Below are positions 25,812-35,921 of a stretch of 64,000 bases of DNA, in pieces. The notes below the pieces were generated by a model, which was given only the letters and a program-made list of their open reading frames with translations, was not told the origin of the DNA and searched no databases. Every line of letters starts with the position of its first letter. The stretch's first letter is position 1. The translations under genes and the position numbers were made by a program. Location: assembly GCA_965216205.1 (NCBI GenBank), contig OZ244139.1, positions 5,766,001 to 5,830,000 on the forward strand, written 5' to 3'. This stretch comes from CADEDH01 sp965216205. Its GTDB lineage: Bacteria > Actinomycetota > Acidimicrobiia > Acidimicrobiales > SZUA-35.

Positions 25812-26435
25812 TTACTCCCCTTCGAACTCGCACTGGCGCGGGTCCGCGGAGATTCGTGACGGGACCCACTCGATGATCTTCCATTCACCGTCGAGGCGCT
25901 GGACGTAGAAGTCACTGATCCAGAAGTCCTCCGGATCGTCGGAGCCAAGTACTTCACCAGTCTCCGCATCGACCGTCTCGTAGTCAGCGTTTGCGCACGC
26001 CTCGACCACAGCCTGACCCTTGTCGAGGTCAAGGTCGATCTCCCGAACCTCGACCCGGCTACCACCGCGACTCCGTAGGATCTCTCCCGCTTCCTCGGCC
26101 TCGGCGAGCTGCTCAATGCTTCGCTGCCGGAGGAGCCCAGCGGTCTGCTCCAACGCCAAGCCCTCTTCGCCCAGGGACGTGTCGAACGGCGACATAAACC
26201 ATTCCTCGACCACCCTCGTCACCTCGGCCTCCGCAGCCCCCAACTCCGACAACGACGTCGTTGTCACCGCCTCGGTAGTCGACGACGACGGTGCCGTCGA
26301 CGCGGTGGTCGCGATGGTGGAACTCGTATCGACGGTGCCCTCGTCGAGCACCAGTTCGTCGCTTCCCCCCGAACACGCAGCCGCGAGCAGACCCGCTGCG
26401 ACAACGGCCCCCACCCGGATTCCCCGCACCCGCAT
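25812..26435 (-). CDS. Lipoprotein, unknown function
   Basis: A 207-residue protein starting at ATG 26435 (MRVRGIRVGAVVAAGLLAAACSGG). AAAC is the lipobox. A Thr/Ser-rich spacer precedes a soluble domain of about 140 residues with a helical start and a beta-sheet end (EGEVLGSDDPEDFW, FYVQRLDGEWKIIEW), the general look of an NTF2/SnoaL-type fold. It is the first gene of a two-gene operon for exported proteins. Confidence 0.7.
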   Translation of the reverse strand: MRVRGIRVGAVVAAGLLAAACSGGSDELVLDEGTVDTSSTIATTASTAPSSSTTEAVTTTSLSELGAAEAEVTRVVEEWFMSPFDTSLGEEGLALEQTAGLLRQRSIEQLAEAEEAGEILRSRGGSRVEVREIDLDLDKGQAVVEACANADYETVDAETGEVLGSDDPEDFWISDFYVQRLDGEWKIIEWVPSRISADPRQCEFEGE

Positions 26436-26504
26436 CACGCCGATGCTACCGCCTCGAGAGAGTCCGCCGGATCGGGGCGGCGGCCTGGCCTGAGCATACA
26501 TCGG

Positions 26505-26518
26505 GCATACGTGTATGC
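26505..26518. promoter_or_regulatory. Palindrome at the VapBC promoter
   Basis: GCATAC-GT-GTATGC is a near-perfect inverted repeat whose right arm holds TATGCT, a -10-like box only seven bases before the antitoxin ATG. Additional GCATAC and GTATG half-sites lie on both sides. The position suggests a leaderless or very short-leader transcript repressed by the antitoxin. Confidence 0.65.
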
Positions 26519-26525
26519 TTGACGT

Positions 26526-26780
26526 ATGTCAGAGGTGATACCGGGCAAGCCGAAGCGCAAGTCGATGTTCCTCGGGGCCGACGCGCTACGCAATCTTGCC
26601 AAGACCGCCGCACGGCGACGGACCGAACGTGAAGCGATGGAGGAGGCACTGGAGCTCCTCGCTGCACGGGACGCTCAGCGAGATGCAATGGCGGAATTCG
26701 TCGAGTGGGCGACCGCTGAGTGGGGGCCACCGTCCGAGGCTGAACGAGCCAAGGCCGACGAGATCTGGGCAGCACGTTGA
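26526..26780 (+). CDS. VapB-type antitoxin
   Basis: An 84-residue basic-then-acidic protein (KPKRKSMFLGADALRNLAKTAARRRTERE, then ELLAARDAQRDAMAEFVEWA). The N-terminal part looks like a ribbon-helix-helix or helical DNA-binding segment and the C-terminal helix like a toxin-binding part. It overlaps the PIN toxin gene by four bases (TTGA). Identification rests mainly on this pairing. Confidence 0.7.
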   Translation: MSEVIPGKPKRKSMFLGADALRNLAKTAARRRTEREAMEEALELLAARDAQRDAMAEFVEWATAEWGPPSEAERAKADEIWAAR

Positions 26781-27133
26781 TTTTCGATGCCGGCGTGTTC
26801 ATCGCCCTCGACAATCCCGCACTGCGCGGGGTTGTGCTCGCTCTCGTGGAGCGGATGCAGGCCGAGGGCGTGGAGCCGTCGACGACTGACGCCGTCCTCG
26901 CGCAGGCATGGCGCGATCCAGCGAAGCAGGTGCCGATGGCCATGTTGCTCAAGGCCACCACGGTGTACCCGTTCGGCGATCCCAGGGTCATCGGGCGTCG
27001 CTGCGCCACATCTGGCACAAGCGATGTGGTCGACGCGAGCCTCGCCGTCCTGGCCGAGCAACTCGACATGACCATTCTGACCACCGATCCAGACGACATG
27101 GCCCGCCTCGGCGTCACGGTTCACGAGTTGTAG
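26777..27133 (+). CDS. vapC: PIN-domain toxin VapC, TTG start
   Basis: A 118-residue PIN protein: MIFDAGVFIALDNPALRG holds the first Asp, TTDAVLAQAWRDP the conserved middle segment, SDVVDASLAVLA the third acidic residue and ILTTDPDDM the last. The start is TTG at 26777 inside a TTGA overlap with the antitoxin stop. It is expected to be an RNase restrained by the antitoxin. The pair marks the left edge of the defence island. Confidence 0.82.
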   Translation: MIFDAGVFIALDNPALRGVVLALVERMQAEGVEPSTTDAVLAQAWRDPAKQVPMAMLLKATTVYPFGDPRVIGRRCATSGTSDVVDASLAVLAEQLDMTILTTDPDDMARLGVTVHEL

Positions 27134-27140
27134 AAGGTGT

Positions 27141-29285
27141 TCAGGTCGAGTTGAGGACCGGGCCCAGGAATCGGCTGGGGTCGCCATGCCAGCCGACCCA
27201 GAGGTCGTCGCGGGCCCGGGTGGCGGCAACGTAGAGGAGGCATGCTTCTCGCTGAATGTCAGCGGCTCGTTGGACCGGGTCGTCGTCGGCGAGGGCCATC
27301 GGTTCGGGGAACCACTCGTCGGTGAGATCCACGATCGCCACCCGCTTGAACTCCAGGCCCTTCATGCGGTGCATCGTGCCGACCCGCACCCCGACCGCCC
27401 GGGGCATGTCGGTGGGGAGAACGCAGTGCTCCTGGCCCACCTTCTCCAGGGCCTGGACTACACGATCGACCGACCGTGATCGCGACCGCACCGCGATCCC
27501 GATCTCCTCCTGCTCCACCCCCTCGTTCACCCACCGTTTCACCTGCTCGGCCATGGCGGTGAACTGGTCGGCTCGCCGATCGTGACCCGACATCGTCGGT
27601 GTGGGGCCGTGCCGGTAGCTGTGATAGCCGGCGAAGTCGTGCCGGTCGGAGCCGCCGTCGAGGTCGTCGAAGTCGCCGTCACCCAGCACCGCCAAGCTCC
27701 AGCCGAGTATCTCGTAGGTGGTGCGGTAGTTGATCTTCAGTTTCTGCGATCGTCCTCGGATCTCGATGCCCACCTTCGACATCGACGATCGCCGGTCGTA
27801 GATCCGCTGGTGGCTGTCGCCCACGATGAACAGGTCGTCAGGGCCGTGGTCCACGATTGCCCGCAGCAATCGCCATTGGGCCTCGTGGAGATCCTGGGCC
27901 TCGTCGACCACGACGTGACGGAACGGCTTCACCGACCGTCGAGCGAGGTAGCCCGCGGCGGCATCGGCGAGTTGGAGGTGGGTTCTCGCCTCTCGATCGG
28001 CCAGCAGCTTGGTGAGCTCCTCCACCGCCTTCCACACCGCCGCCCGACTGCGTCGGTCGAGAGCGACGCCACGCCCAGCCCGGCTGGCCCGCAGGTAGTC
28101 GGTGCGGTTGTCGATCCCCTGCGCCAGCACCACCTGCTCCCACTCGGCGTTGAGGAAGCCGGGGGAGAAGTCGAGCCCACGATCGTCAACCACTTGCTGC
28201 CACAGCGCTGACAACTGCTCGTCGTTGACCACATCGGGCCGTTGACCCTCGGCGTCTTGCACGATGCGATAGGCGATCCGGTCCACGTTGGCCACGTCGA
28301 TGTGGTCGAGCAGCTCCCCGCCGCCGAGCGCCCGCAGGTCCTGCTCGATCGCTTGGGCCAGGTTCCGGGTGAACGTGGTGAACAGCACCGGTTTGCCGGT
28401 CTCGCCCGCCCGGTCGGCCGGAAGCGCCTCGACCAACCGACGAGCCCGATGGATCGCAACCACCGTCTTGCCGGTGCCTGCTCCTCCGGTGACCCGGGCC
28501 GGGCCGGAGAACTCCCGTTCCACCAGCGACCGTTGCGACGGGTGCAGGAAGAGCTTCCAGTGAGCCAGCGGCTGGCTCAAGACCTCGTTCAACTCTTCCT
28601 GCCCGTCGAGGATGTGGAACGTCGCCTGCGACGCCGGGGCGGTGAGGGCGGCGGCGATGTCGTCGGTGTCGATCGTTTCCTGGTGTTGTTGCCCGACGAT
28701 GGCGGCGTAGATCGTTTCCACGTCCTCGTCGCCGGCGAGGCGCATCACGGCGTCGGCCTGGGTCGGGGGGATGACTTCGCACAAGCCGAGGACCTGCAGG
28801 TCGTCGGTGAGGGCCCGGAGCGCAGGCACGAGATCCTCGTTGACGCCGAGCTGGGTGAAGTCTTTGTCTTTCCGGTGGGCGAACAGCGGTTTGTCGCCGG
28901 GCGCTTTGGGGGTTGTGCTGATCTGGGCCTGCACCGCTTCGACGTCGTGCACTTCGAGGGCGCCGGTGGCGGCGTTGACCTTGAAGCTGTTGTTGGCCAT
29001 CCACCGGTCGGTCTCGTCGTGGGTGCCGATCGACACGAGGATGAACAGTTCGTCGTTGCCGGCGTCGAGCACGATGCCGCGGTGGTTGCGGTCGAGTCGA
29101 ATGGTGCGGGCCCGCGGGTCGGCGGAGTTCTTGTGCGACTCCAAGTGCAGGCCATTGTGGGCCCGCAATTGCTGGGCGGTGAGCCGGGCGAAGGTGTCGG
29201 CGTGCTCCGCCACCTTGCTCCGCAGTCGAGGTTCGAGCCTGGCGAAGCCCTCCAGGAACGTCTTCGACACGGCGAGGGTCGCCAT
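27141..29285 (-). CDS. UvrD-like helicase with RelE-like N-terminal domain
   Basis: A 714-residue protein. Residues 1-100 resemble the RelE/ParE toxin fold (GLHLESHKNSADPRARTIRL, then LFILVSIGTHDETDRW). A linker leads to a superfamily 1 helicase: Walker A TGGAGTGKTVVAIHRA near residue 267, Walker B VVVDEAQDLHEAQW near 463, GTMHRMKGLEFKRV near 645 and YVAATRARDDLWV at the end. The stop of the giant helicase gene and this ATG share one base (TGATG), so the two are translated together. Within the island it is probably the partner of that helicase in anti-phage activity. Confidence 0.85.
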   Translation of the reverse strand: MATLAVSKTFLEGFARLEPRLRSKVAEHADTFARLTAQQLRAHNGLHLESHKNSADPRARTIRLDRNHRGIVLDAGNDELFILVSIGTHDETDRWMANNSFKVNAATGALEVHDVEAVQAQISTTPKAPGDKPLFAHRKDKDFTQLGVNEDLVPALRALTDDLQVLGLCEVIPPTQADAVMRLAGDEDVETIYAAIVGQQHQETIDTDDIAAALTAPASQATFHILDGQEELNEVLSQPLAHWKLFLHPSQRSLVEREFSGPARVTGGAGTGKTVVAIHRARRLVEALPADRAGETGKPVLFTTFTRNLAQAIEQDLRALGGGELLDHIDVANVDRIAYRIVQDAEGQRPDVVNDEQLSALWQQVVDDRGLDFSPGFLNAEWEQVVLAQGIDNRTDYLRASRAGRGVALDRRSRAAVWKAVEELTKLLADREARTHLQLADAAAGYLARRSVKPFRHVVVDEAQDLHEAQWRLLRAIVDHGPDDLFIVGDSHQRIYDRRSSMSKVGIEIRGRSQKLKINYRTTYEILGWSLAVLGDGDFDDLDGGSDRHDFAGYHSYRHGPTPTMSGHDRRADQFTAMAEQVKRWVNEGVEQEEIGIAVRSRSRSVDRVVQALEKVGQEHCVLPTDMPRAVGVRVGTMHRMKGLEFKRVAIVDLTDEWFPEPMALADDDPVQRAADIQREACLLYVAATRARDDLWVGWHGDPSRFLGPVLNST

Positions 29286-32200
29286 CAGCTTCGCTCCTTC
29301 AGCACGGCCACCAGCTCGTCACTGCTCCACCCACCGGCCGGTCGGGCGTCCCAACCGTCGGTGGTGAACCCTTCCTCGTCGCTGCCGAGCACGGCCACCC
29401 GCTGCTCGCGCCAGGCCGCTTCCAGTGGCGAGCCGTTGTGCTCGGGTCCCGACTCGAAGTCGGGCACACCCCGGCGCAGCGCCTGGCGAACCAGTTCGGC
29501 CACAGCGTCGTCGAGCACGAGATCGAGCTCCTCCTCCATCGCGTCGGTGATCGCCATCTCACCCTCGTCTGCCACCCGCTCGTCCGAGGCACCGGCGGCG
29601 GCCGTCGCAGAAGACACCAGCGGAAGGTCTTCGATCGGGAACGAGTCGACCTCGGAGGTGGCGGCGATCACGATCTCGGTGGTCGGGCTGGCGGCGAGCT
29701 GCAGGATGTTGGACCACCGCAGCCACTCGCTCCACCGTCGGCGGTGGGCATTCTGGTCGACGGGAAGCGCACGCGCTGTGAGGTCGTCGTCGAGCGCTGC
29801 CACGACGGTCCACCGCTCCTGGTCGGCTTCGCCGGGACGGGTGTCGAGCAGGAGGGTGACGGGGAGCAGCTCGCTGGTCACGTGGACGAAGCGCCTCGTG
29901 GTCGGGTCGGTCCCCGCCGCGCCCGAAGCGGCGCCCGCCGACGGATCCGCGGTACCGGCCAGCCCAGCGCGCACCGCAGCGGCGATGTCCGGGGCATCGA
30001 CGGCGTCGTTGGTGGCGGCGCTGCCGGCGAGGCCACCGATGGCGGAAAGGGCCAACCGGCGCCACTGCGGTGTGCCATGGTCATCGTCGGGTCGGGCGAG
30101 CAGCTCGATGAGCAGCTCCATCGGATTGCGGTTGACCTCGTCGACGTCGTGGGCGCCGCTCGCCTGCGCCTGGATCTGTTGGGCGATGGTGCGGGCCCGT
30201 CCCTTCAGCAGCGTTCGATGAGGCGGCGAGGTGGGCGGATCGGCCAGCGCTGCCTTGTGGAACGCTTCCACGTCGTCCCACGTGAGGTTCCACACCAAGT
30301 GGCCCTCGGCCCGGAGGCCGCGGCGCTTGGCCGCGTCGGCCGCGATGTTGTTGTTGACCGCCGACGCGTGGAACTGGTGACCGTCGAGGTATACGAGGAT
30401 CTCCGGTCCCCGCTCGTCCATCCGCCGGATCCGGTAGTCGGGGGTGGTACTGGGGCTGGTGGTCATGCCCGGCTGCTCGTCGATCCGGTAGCGGGTGCGA
30501 ACACCGTCTCGTTCGAGGCGAAGCTCGAACGCCTCGAAACGGTCCGACCCGGGCACGGTCTGGAAGCTGATGTCGGGGTTGGGGTGCACCTCGGCCCAGT
30601 CGCGAAGCGCAACCCGGAACCGGCGCTCCAGCTCGCTCTCCTGCACCTTCCCCACATCGATCTCACCCACCGTCGGCACGGCGTGCGAGCTCCACGCATC
30701 GAGGAGGTCGTCGACGATCTGGAGGGCAAGGTCTCGACGGACCAGGTCGTACTCGGTTCGATCGACCACACCGAGCAGGCACCGGTGGCAGGCCGAGCGA
30801 CCCTCGGCGGTGCAGGGGCACCGAGCGATCGTCGACCTCGCCTGCTCCAAAATTGACCGCATCCGGTCCGGGTCGCTCATGCGGGCCAGGTAGCCGGTGC
30901 CGCCGGGGACCCGGTCGAACAGCACCAGGAACCGGCGCCGGCCCTCGCCGCCACGATTGGGCGTGTCGGCCACGGCCACTTCGAGGTGGTCGGGGTCGCC
31001 GCCGAAGTCGGACCGGAGGCCGAGCAGCAGCGCACCTTTGAACGACGCCAAGCGCTCGTCGATCTCGAACATCGACACCGGCGCCACGATCCGGATCGAC
31101 TCAGTGGTGAGCTGGTGGAGCAGGATGATCGGGTCCCACCGCTCCTTTTCCCGCCCGCTGCGGACCTTGCACCAGCCCTGATGGAGCCGGTCGGTGTCGG
31201 TCGAATTCGGCCGCTCCCGAGCTTCTCGCACTGCCCCGCAGTGGGCGCACACGGTGAACCGGGAGACGTGATGGTCGCGGCCAGCGATCGGAACCGACTC
31301 CCCCGACCGTTCGCTCAACCCGAGGTTGATGGTGCGGATGTGGGTCCGGCCGGCGAACTCGGCGCCGAAGGCTCGCTCGTCGAGGCTCCACGCGTCACCG
31401 ATGGAGTCCGGCTCCACGTCCACGGTGGTGATCACGTCATACCGTGCCCGGCGGCGGTCGTCGCTGTCGTCGAAGACCCGGGCGGCCTCTTCGGAACCCG
31501 ACGCCAGCGCGGTCCGGAGCCGGAGCATCAGGTGACGGGCGCCAGTGTCGGCGATTCCGGTGCCGGCGCATCGGGTGCACACCGTCGGCGGGTCGCCGGC
31601 TTGTTCGATCTCGGCATACCCACAGTCGGGGCAGAGCCGCCAGGTTTCGTATAGCGGCTCCTGGGCCGAGCCGATCTCCAACGCGTCCACGATGTGACGG
31701 TGCCCGCCGGCGTAGAACGAGTTGCCGGGGGCGAACTCGCGGATGGCGAGCCGACCCGACCGGCGGTACTCGAACAGGTCGGTCTGGTAATCGCCGTCGT
31801 CACCACGGCTCCACATGCTGGCGGCGAGCGTGATGGCGTCGTCGACCAAGGTGTAGTTGGGCAGCAGGCCGAGCCGTTCCAGGGCTGACAGCGTGTACTC
31901 GGTGCGGTGGTCGTTGAGCAGACGACGGACCGCCGAGCGCTGGCCTCGCAGGCTGGCCAGTTCGGCCTCGTGATCGGCGGCCCCGTTGCCGCCCGGTTCC
32001 TCCAGACGGTCGATGCTGCCGGTGAGTCGCTGCACCCTGTTGCTCAGCTCGGCCCGCTGGTCGTTCCACGTGTCGACCGCACCGGTGACCGCAGCCACGA
32101 TCCCGTCGCTGGCGAAGCGGCGGAGGGCCTCGATGGTGCCGGGCGCCAGGTGGCGGCCGAACAGGGCGAGGAACGCGTCGATGTGAGCGGAGTCGGCGGT

Positions 32201-35200
32201 CGACGAGTTCACGATGGTGGCGAGGAAGCCACCGTCGGCCAGCCCGGCGTTCATGAGGGCGCTGATCTGGTGGGGGAGGGGCGGCGCGTCGATCGTCCTG
32301 TCGGCGGCCCGGTCGAGCAGGTAGGCGACGAATTGCCGTTGCAGGGTCTCGATGGCGTCGAGGTAGCAGTTCGGTGGGCGGACGTCACCGGCGATCATCG
32401 CCTCGGGATCCGACAGGTAATAGAGGCCGTGGGTGTCGGTCCGCACGAACGTGGTGACCAGCGAGTTGCCCGACGCCCGGCCCGCTCGCCCCACCCGCTG
32501 CACGTACGACGCAGGATTACGGGGCACCGAGGTGAGCATCACCGCCGAGAGGTCGCCGATGTCGATGCCCATCTCCAGGGTGGGGGTAGCGGTCAGCAGG
32601 TTGGGCGCGTTGGGGGCGGTGCCGTCCTTGAACGCCCGTTCCAGATCTTCCCGAGCGGCCCGGCCCAGCAGGCCGGTGTGCTCACCGGCCACCACCCGCC
32701 GGGTGGTCCCGGAGCGGTAGAGCCGGCGGTAGTAGTCGCCACCTCGCGGCTCGAACCGAGCGAACCGGCCAACGCACCGATACCGAAGGCAGGGCGTGTC
32801 GACCCACTCGTCGAGCCGTTCCGGTGGGGCGGCGTGGAGGTGTCCGCAGATCGAGCAGCGAACCTGGCTGGCGGCCGACCCCACCCCGATGTTCGCATCC
32901 TGCTCGGCGTCGTCGCTCACGTCCACGATCCGGACGGCTGACCGGTCAAGCCCGTAGATGGCGCCGGCGCTGGTGGCCGTGGTGGTGATGATGTCGGTCG
33001 ACTTCGCCAGCAGGTTGAACGTGAACGCGTTCAGGTTCCGGGCGTCGGCCGGCTCGACGCCGAGCGTACGGACGCCCCAGTCGACCAACCAGGTGGGCGT
33101 GTTGCCAGGAGTAGCGGTGAGGGTGTCGAGCGAGGCGTTGGCGCTCGGGTTGGTGGCGGTGGTGAAGAAGCTCGGTCGGCCCTGGTCGGGGGTGAATGGT
33201 GGGAGGCCGTCAGGGCGACCACCCCACAGGTGCCAGTGTCGGCCGCCGTTGGTGAGGAACGGTTCGAGGAGGGGATGCACGATCCCGCCCCGCAGTCGGA
33301 GGCGTTCGAGCAGACCCCGGAGGTAGACGGCGAGGCGGTGCGGGTCGGGTCGCTGGCCCGTCAGCTGCTCGACTTCCTCGCTCAGCAAGGAGAGCACGGT
33401 GTCTCGCTCGTCGGGGTCGACGGCCACCTCGGCTGCGGCTGCTCTCGACAGCTCCAGGGTTCGACCGACTCGGGATCGGAGCCCGAACTCCAGGTCGGCT
33501 TCGAACCCGATCCGGGATCGGAGCAGCTCGACGGCACCGTCGGCCGGTTCGTCGGTCCACACGGTCCGCAGGGTGGAGTGGCGAAGCAGGTCGGGTGGGA
33601 CGAGCCCGAACCGTTCCCGAGCGGAGGTGGCATCGGCCACGAGAATGTCGCCCACGGCGTCGACCGTCAGCTCGCCGTGCTCCCGAACCACGCCGGCCAT
33701 CAGCGACCGGAGATTGATGCGGTGGGTCCGACTCCCGAAGAACCCGGCCCGATGCGAGGCGTCCTGCACCGAATCGGTGAACGCCAGCAACTTGCGCTCG
33801 TGACCCTCCAGGTGGGGGGACGCGAACAGGGTGTTGATCGACACCGAAGCCAGGCTGGCCACCGCCAAGCCGAGGAACCGGACGGCGTCGCGCTCACCAC
33901 AGCCGGGACAGCGCTGGTCCTTGGCGTCGGTCTCGGTGGTGCTGACGAGTACCGGCACCGGGTCGGCCATCCGGCGCAGCACGTCATCGTGAGCTGCGGT
34001 GGCGGCGGCTGAGTCATCTGCTCCGGCGGCGGGTAGGTCGACGAGCACCCGCTCATCGGGGGAGTACCACCTGGCGGCAGGGTCCTCCGGGTGAGCCCGC
34101 ATCATGGTGCGGATCAGGGGCGATCGGTTGAGGGCGGCGACAGCGATGGCGGCGGGGTTGACCGAGAATCCGTCGCTGCTCTCGGTGGCCAGCGCCATCC
34201 ATCCCGACATCCCACATCGCCGGCAATACACGGCCGGCAGTTCGCCGCCCGGTCGTAGCGCGGGGGCATCCTCGTCGATCTCGCCGGCGGAGTCACGCCA
34301 CCGGAACGCCGGTTCGGTGGTGACGGTGCGGAGCAGTCGCGACACCTCCCGGATCCACACCTGCACCTCCACGGTGAACAAGGGCATGGTGCGGCCGCCG
34401 ACCTGCCGGCGAGCGACCGAAAGGAGCCGGAGGAACTGGGCCAGTGCCCGTTCCACGTCGGCGGCTTGGCCGGTCATAAGGGCACGGCCCCAGTGGGGGG
34501 CGAACGCCACGATGTCGGACACGGCATCGGGCCATGACCGTGACCGCTCGCCCACCACGTGGAGGATGGGCCGGGTCAGTGGATGCTCCAGCAACCGTTG
34601 ACCGAGCGCGATCGGATCATCAACTCGAACCGATCCCTGGTCTTGTTCGTCGCTCGGACTATCTGCCCCGGGCTCGGTATCGGCGAGTCCGCAGAAGGCG
34701 TTGGCCACGTCGTCCACCTCGGTGAGGTGGGCCACGTCGGCGGCCTCGGGGATCGGGAGGCGGTAGTCGGTGGGGGCGCACGCTTCCTCGGCGGTCTGGC
34801 GGGTCTCGCCGATCACCGAGGTCTCGTCGAACTCGACACCGAACACTTTCCCGGCGAACTCCCGGAGCTCGGTGAGGGCTTCGGTTCCGGTGCCGAGGGT
34901 GGCGGAGGTGGCCACTGGTACGGCGTTGCCCAGCGGTCGGTCGGTGGTGGCCATACCGAGTGACGCGCCGAGGCGGCGCAGGAGCATGGCCACGTCGGTG
35001 CCTTGGGCGCCGTCGTAGGTGTGGAACTCGTCGAGCACGAGGTAGCGGAGCGTGTCGGGCGTGTTGGCCGACCACAGCTCCCGATCGTCGGCTCGCAGGA
35101 GGAGGAAGTCGAGCATCTTGTAGTTGGTGAGGAGAATGTCGGGGGGATCGGCCCGCAGCGCTTCCCGCTTGTCGATGATCGACTCGGCCGACATGGCGGT

Positions 35201-35725
35201 GTGGCGCCCGGCTTCGCCCACGTAGAGCCCGGCGGTCACCCCAGCGAGGCGGGCTTCGGTGTGGATTCGCTCGGCGATCCGGCCGGCCTGGTCGGAGGCG
35301 AGGGCGTTCATCGGGTAGAGGATGAGCGCCTTGATTCCCTCCTGGCCGGCTTGGCGCATCCGGGCGCAATGGTCGAGCACCGGGAACAGGAAGCACTCGG
35401 TCTTTCCTGACCCGGTGCCGGTGGTGACGAGCGTTGGGGACGGTGTGCCACCGCCGCTGGTCGACAGCCGCTCGAACGCGGCGGCCTGGTGGGCATACGG
35501 CGTGAACCCGTCGGGCAGCCACTCGATCGGCGGTTCCCAGCCTTCGTCGACCGACCGGAACGGTGTTGCCACCTTCAGGTAGGGGCCGCGGAAGATCCCG
35601 TCGGCTTCGTCTTCCAGGAACGTCGATAGGGCGTCCCGCACCCCGTCGTCGGCTAGGGCGAAGGTCGAGGCGAGATACTCCACGAGTGCCGAGCGGATCT
35701 CGGTGACGACGAGTGAGGGGATCAT
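29285..35725 (-). CDS. Giant DEAD/DEAH helicase with DUF1998 and nuclease-like C-terminus (DruE-like)
   Basis: A 2146-residue protein. Helicase motifs are TTGTGSGKTECFL (near 100), VLDEFHTYDGA (near 235), TPTLEMGIDIG (near 1055) and QRVGRAGRASG (near 1078). CxxC zinc pairs occur near 500, 640, 960 and 1420. The DUF1998/MZB region spans about 1500-1680 (GGTGYLARM, CPCTAEGRSACHRCLLG). Near 1750-1790, TPDYRI and EILVYLDGHQFH resemble a PD-(D/E)xK nuclease core. Size and layout recall DruE of Druantia and other DUF1998 defence helicases. ATG 35725 is the first clear start. It precedes the UvrD gene in one operon. Confidence 0.88.
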   Translation of the reverse strand: MIPSLVVTEIRSALVEYLASTFALADDGVRDALSTFLEDEADGIFRGPYLKVATPFRSVDEGWEPPIEWLPDGFTPYAHQAAAFERLSTSGGGTPSPTLVTTGTGSGKTECFLFPVLDHCARMRQAGQEGIKALILYPMNALASDQAGRIAERIHTEARLAGVTAGLYVGEAGRHTAMSAESIIDKREALRADPPDILLTNYKMLDFLLLRADDRELWSANTPDTLRYLVLDEFHTYDGAQGTDVAMLLRRLGASLGMATTDRPLGNAVPVATSATLGTGTEALTELREFAGKVFGVEFDETSVIGETRQTAEEACAPTDYRLPIPEAADVAHLTEVDDVANAFCGLADTEPGADSPSDEQDQGSVRVDDPIALGQRLLEHPLTRPILHVVGERSRSWPDAVSDIVAFAPHWGRALMTGQAADVERALAQFLRLLSVARRQVGGRTMPLFTVEVQVWIREVSRLLRTVTTEPAFRWRDSAGEIDEDAPALRPGGELPAVYCRRCGMSGWMALATESSDGFSVNPAAIAVAALNRSPLIRTMMRAHPEDPAARWYSPDERVLVDLPAAGADDSAAATAAHDDVLRRMADPVPVLVSTTETDAKDQRCPGCGERDAVRFLGLAVASLASVSINTLFASPHLEGHERKLLAFTDSVQDASHRAGFFGSRTHRINLRSLMAGVVREHGELTVDAVGDILVADATSARERFGLVPPDLLRHSTLRTVWTDEPADGAVELLRSRIGFEADLEFGLRSRVGRTLELSRAAAAEVAVDPDERDTVLSLLSEEVEQLTGQRPDPHRLAVYLRGLLERLRLRGGIVHPLLEPFLTNGGRHWHLWGGRPDGLPPFTPDQGRPSFFTTATNPSANASLDTLTATPGNTPTWLVDWGVRTLGVEPADARNLNAFTFNLLAKSTDIITTTATSAGAIYGLDRSAVRIVDVSDDAEQDANIGVGSAASQVRCSICGHLHAAPPERLDEWVDTPCLRYRCVGRFARFEPRGGDYYRRLYRSGTTRRVVAGEHTGLLGRAAREDLERAFKDGTAPNAPNLLTATPTLEMGIDIGDLSAVMLTSVPRNPASYVQRVGRAGRASGNSLVTTFVRTDTHGLYYLSDPEAMIAGDVRPPNCYLDAIETLQRQFVAYLLDRAADRTIDAPPLPHQISALMNAGLADGGFLATIVNSSTADSAHIDAFLALFGRHLAPGTIEALRRFASDGIVAAVTGAVDTWNDQRAELSNRVQRLTGSIDRLEEPGGNGAADHEAELASLRGQRSAVRRLLNDHRTEYTLSALERLGLLPNYTLVDDAITLAASMWSRGDDGDYQTDLFEYRRSGRLAIREFAPGNSFYAGGHRHIVDALEIGSAQEPLYETWRLCPDCGYAEIEQAGDPPTVCTRCAGTGIADTGARHLMLRLRTALASGSEEAARVFDDSDDRRRARYDVITTVDVEPDSIGDAWSLDERAFGAEFAGRTHIRTINLGLSERSGESVPIAGRDHHVSRFTVCAHCGAVREARERPNSTDTDRLHQGWCKVRSGREKERWDPIILLHQLTTESIRIVAPVSMFEIDERLASFKGALLLGLRSDFGGDPDHLEVAVADTPNRGGEGRRRFLVLFDRVPGGTGYLARMSDPDRMRSILEQARSTIARCPCTAEGRSACHRCLLGVVDRTEYDLVRRDLALQIVDDLLDAWSSHAVPTVGEIDVGKVQESELERRFRVALRDWAEVHPNPDISFQTVPGSDRFEAFELRLERDGVRTRYRIDEQPGMTTSPSTTPDYRIRRMDERGPEILVYLDGHQFHASAVNNNIAADAAKRRGLRAEGHLVWNLTWDDVEAFHKAALADPPTSPPHRTLLKGRARTIAQQIQAQASGAHDVDEVNRNPMELLIELLARPDDDHGTPQWRRLALSAIGGLAGSAATNDAVDAPDIAAAVRAGLAGTADPSAGAASGAAGTDPTTRRFVHVTSELLPVTLLLDTRPGEADQERWTVVAALDDDLTARALPVDQNAHRRRWSEWLRWSNILQLAASPTTEIVIAATSEVDSFPIEDLPLVSSATAAAGASDERVADEGEMAITDAMEEELDLVLDDAVAELVRQALRRGVPDFESGPEHNGSPLEAAWREQRVAVLGSDEEGFTTDGWDARPAGGWSSDELVAVLKERS

Positions 35726-35921
35726 GGCGGTCTCTGACGCGATGGGCCGTCTCGACGCTACCGGCCGTTATCGACGTGCGGCCCGTCGCATGCAAACCGG
35801 GAGAGTTTCAGGGGCTGAGCAGCAACGTTCGAATCGACGGCCCGCCGACTGCTAGGGAAGCCCGCCGGGCGGTCGGTGACCCTGGGCGTCAGATCGGCGA
35901 TCTGCCCCGCTGGCAGGTCTG

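Noticed and set aside
28242..30221. 659-codon plus-strand frame within the UvrD and giant helicase genes
   Set aside because: Both helicases have intact motifs on the minus strand; the plus frame is low-complexity Ser/Arg/Val.
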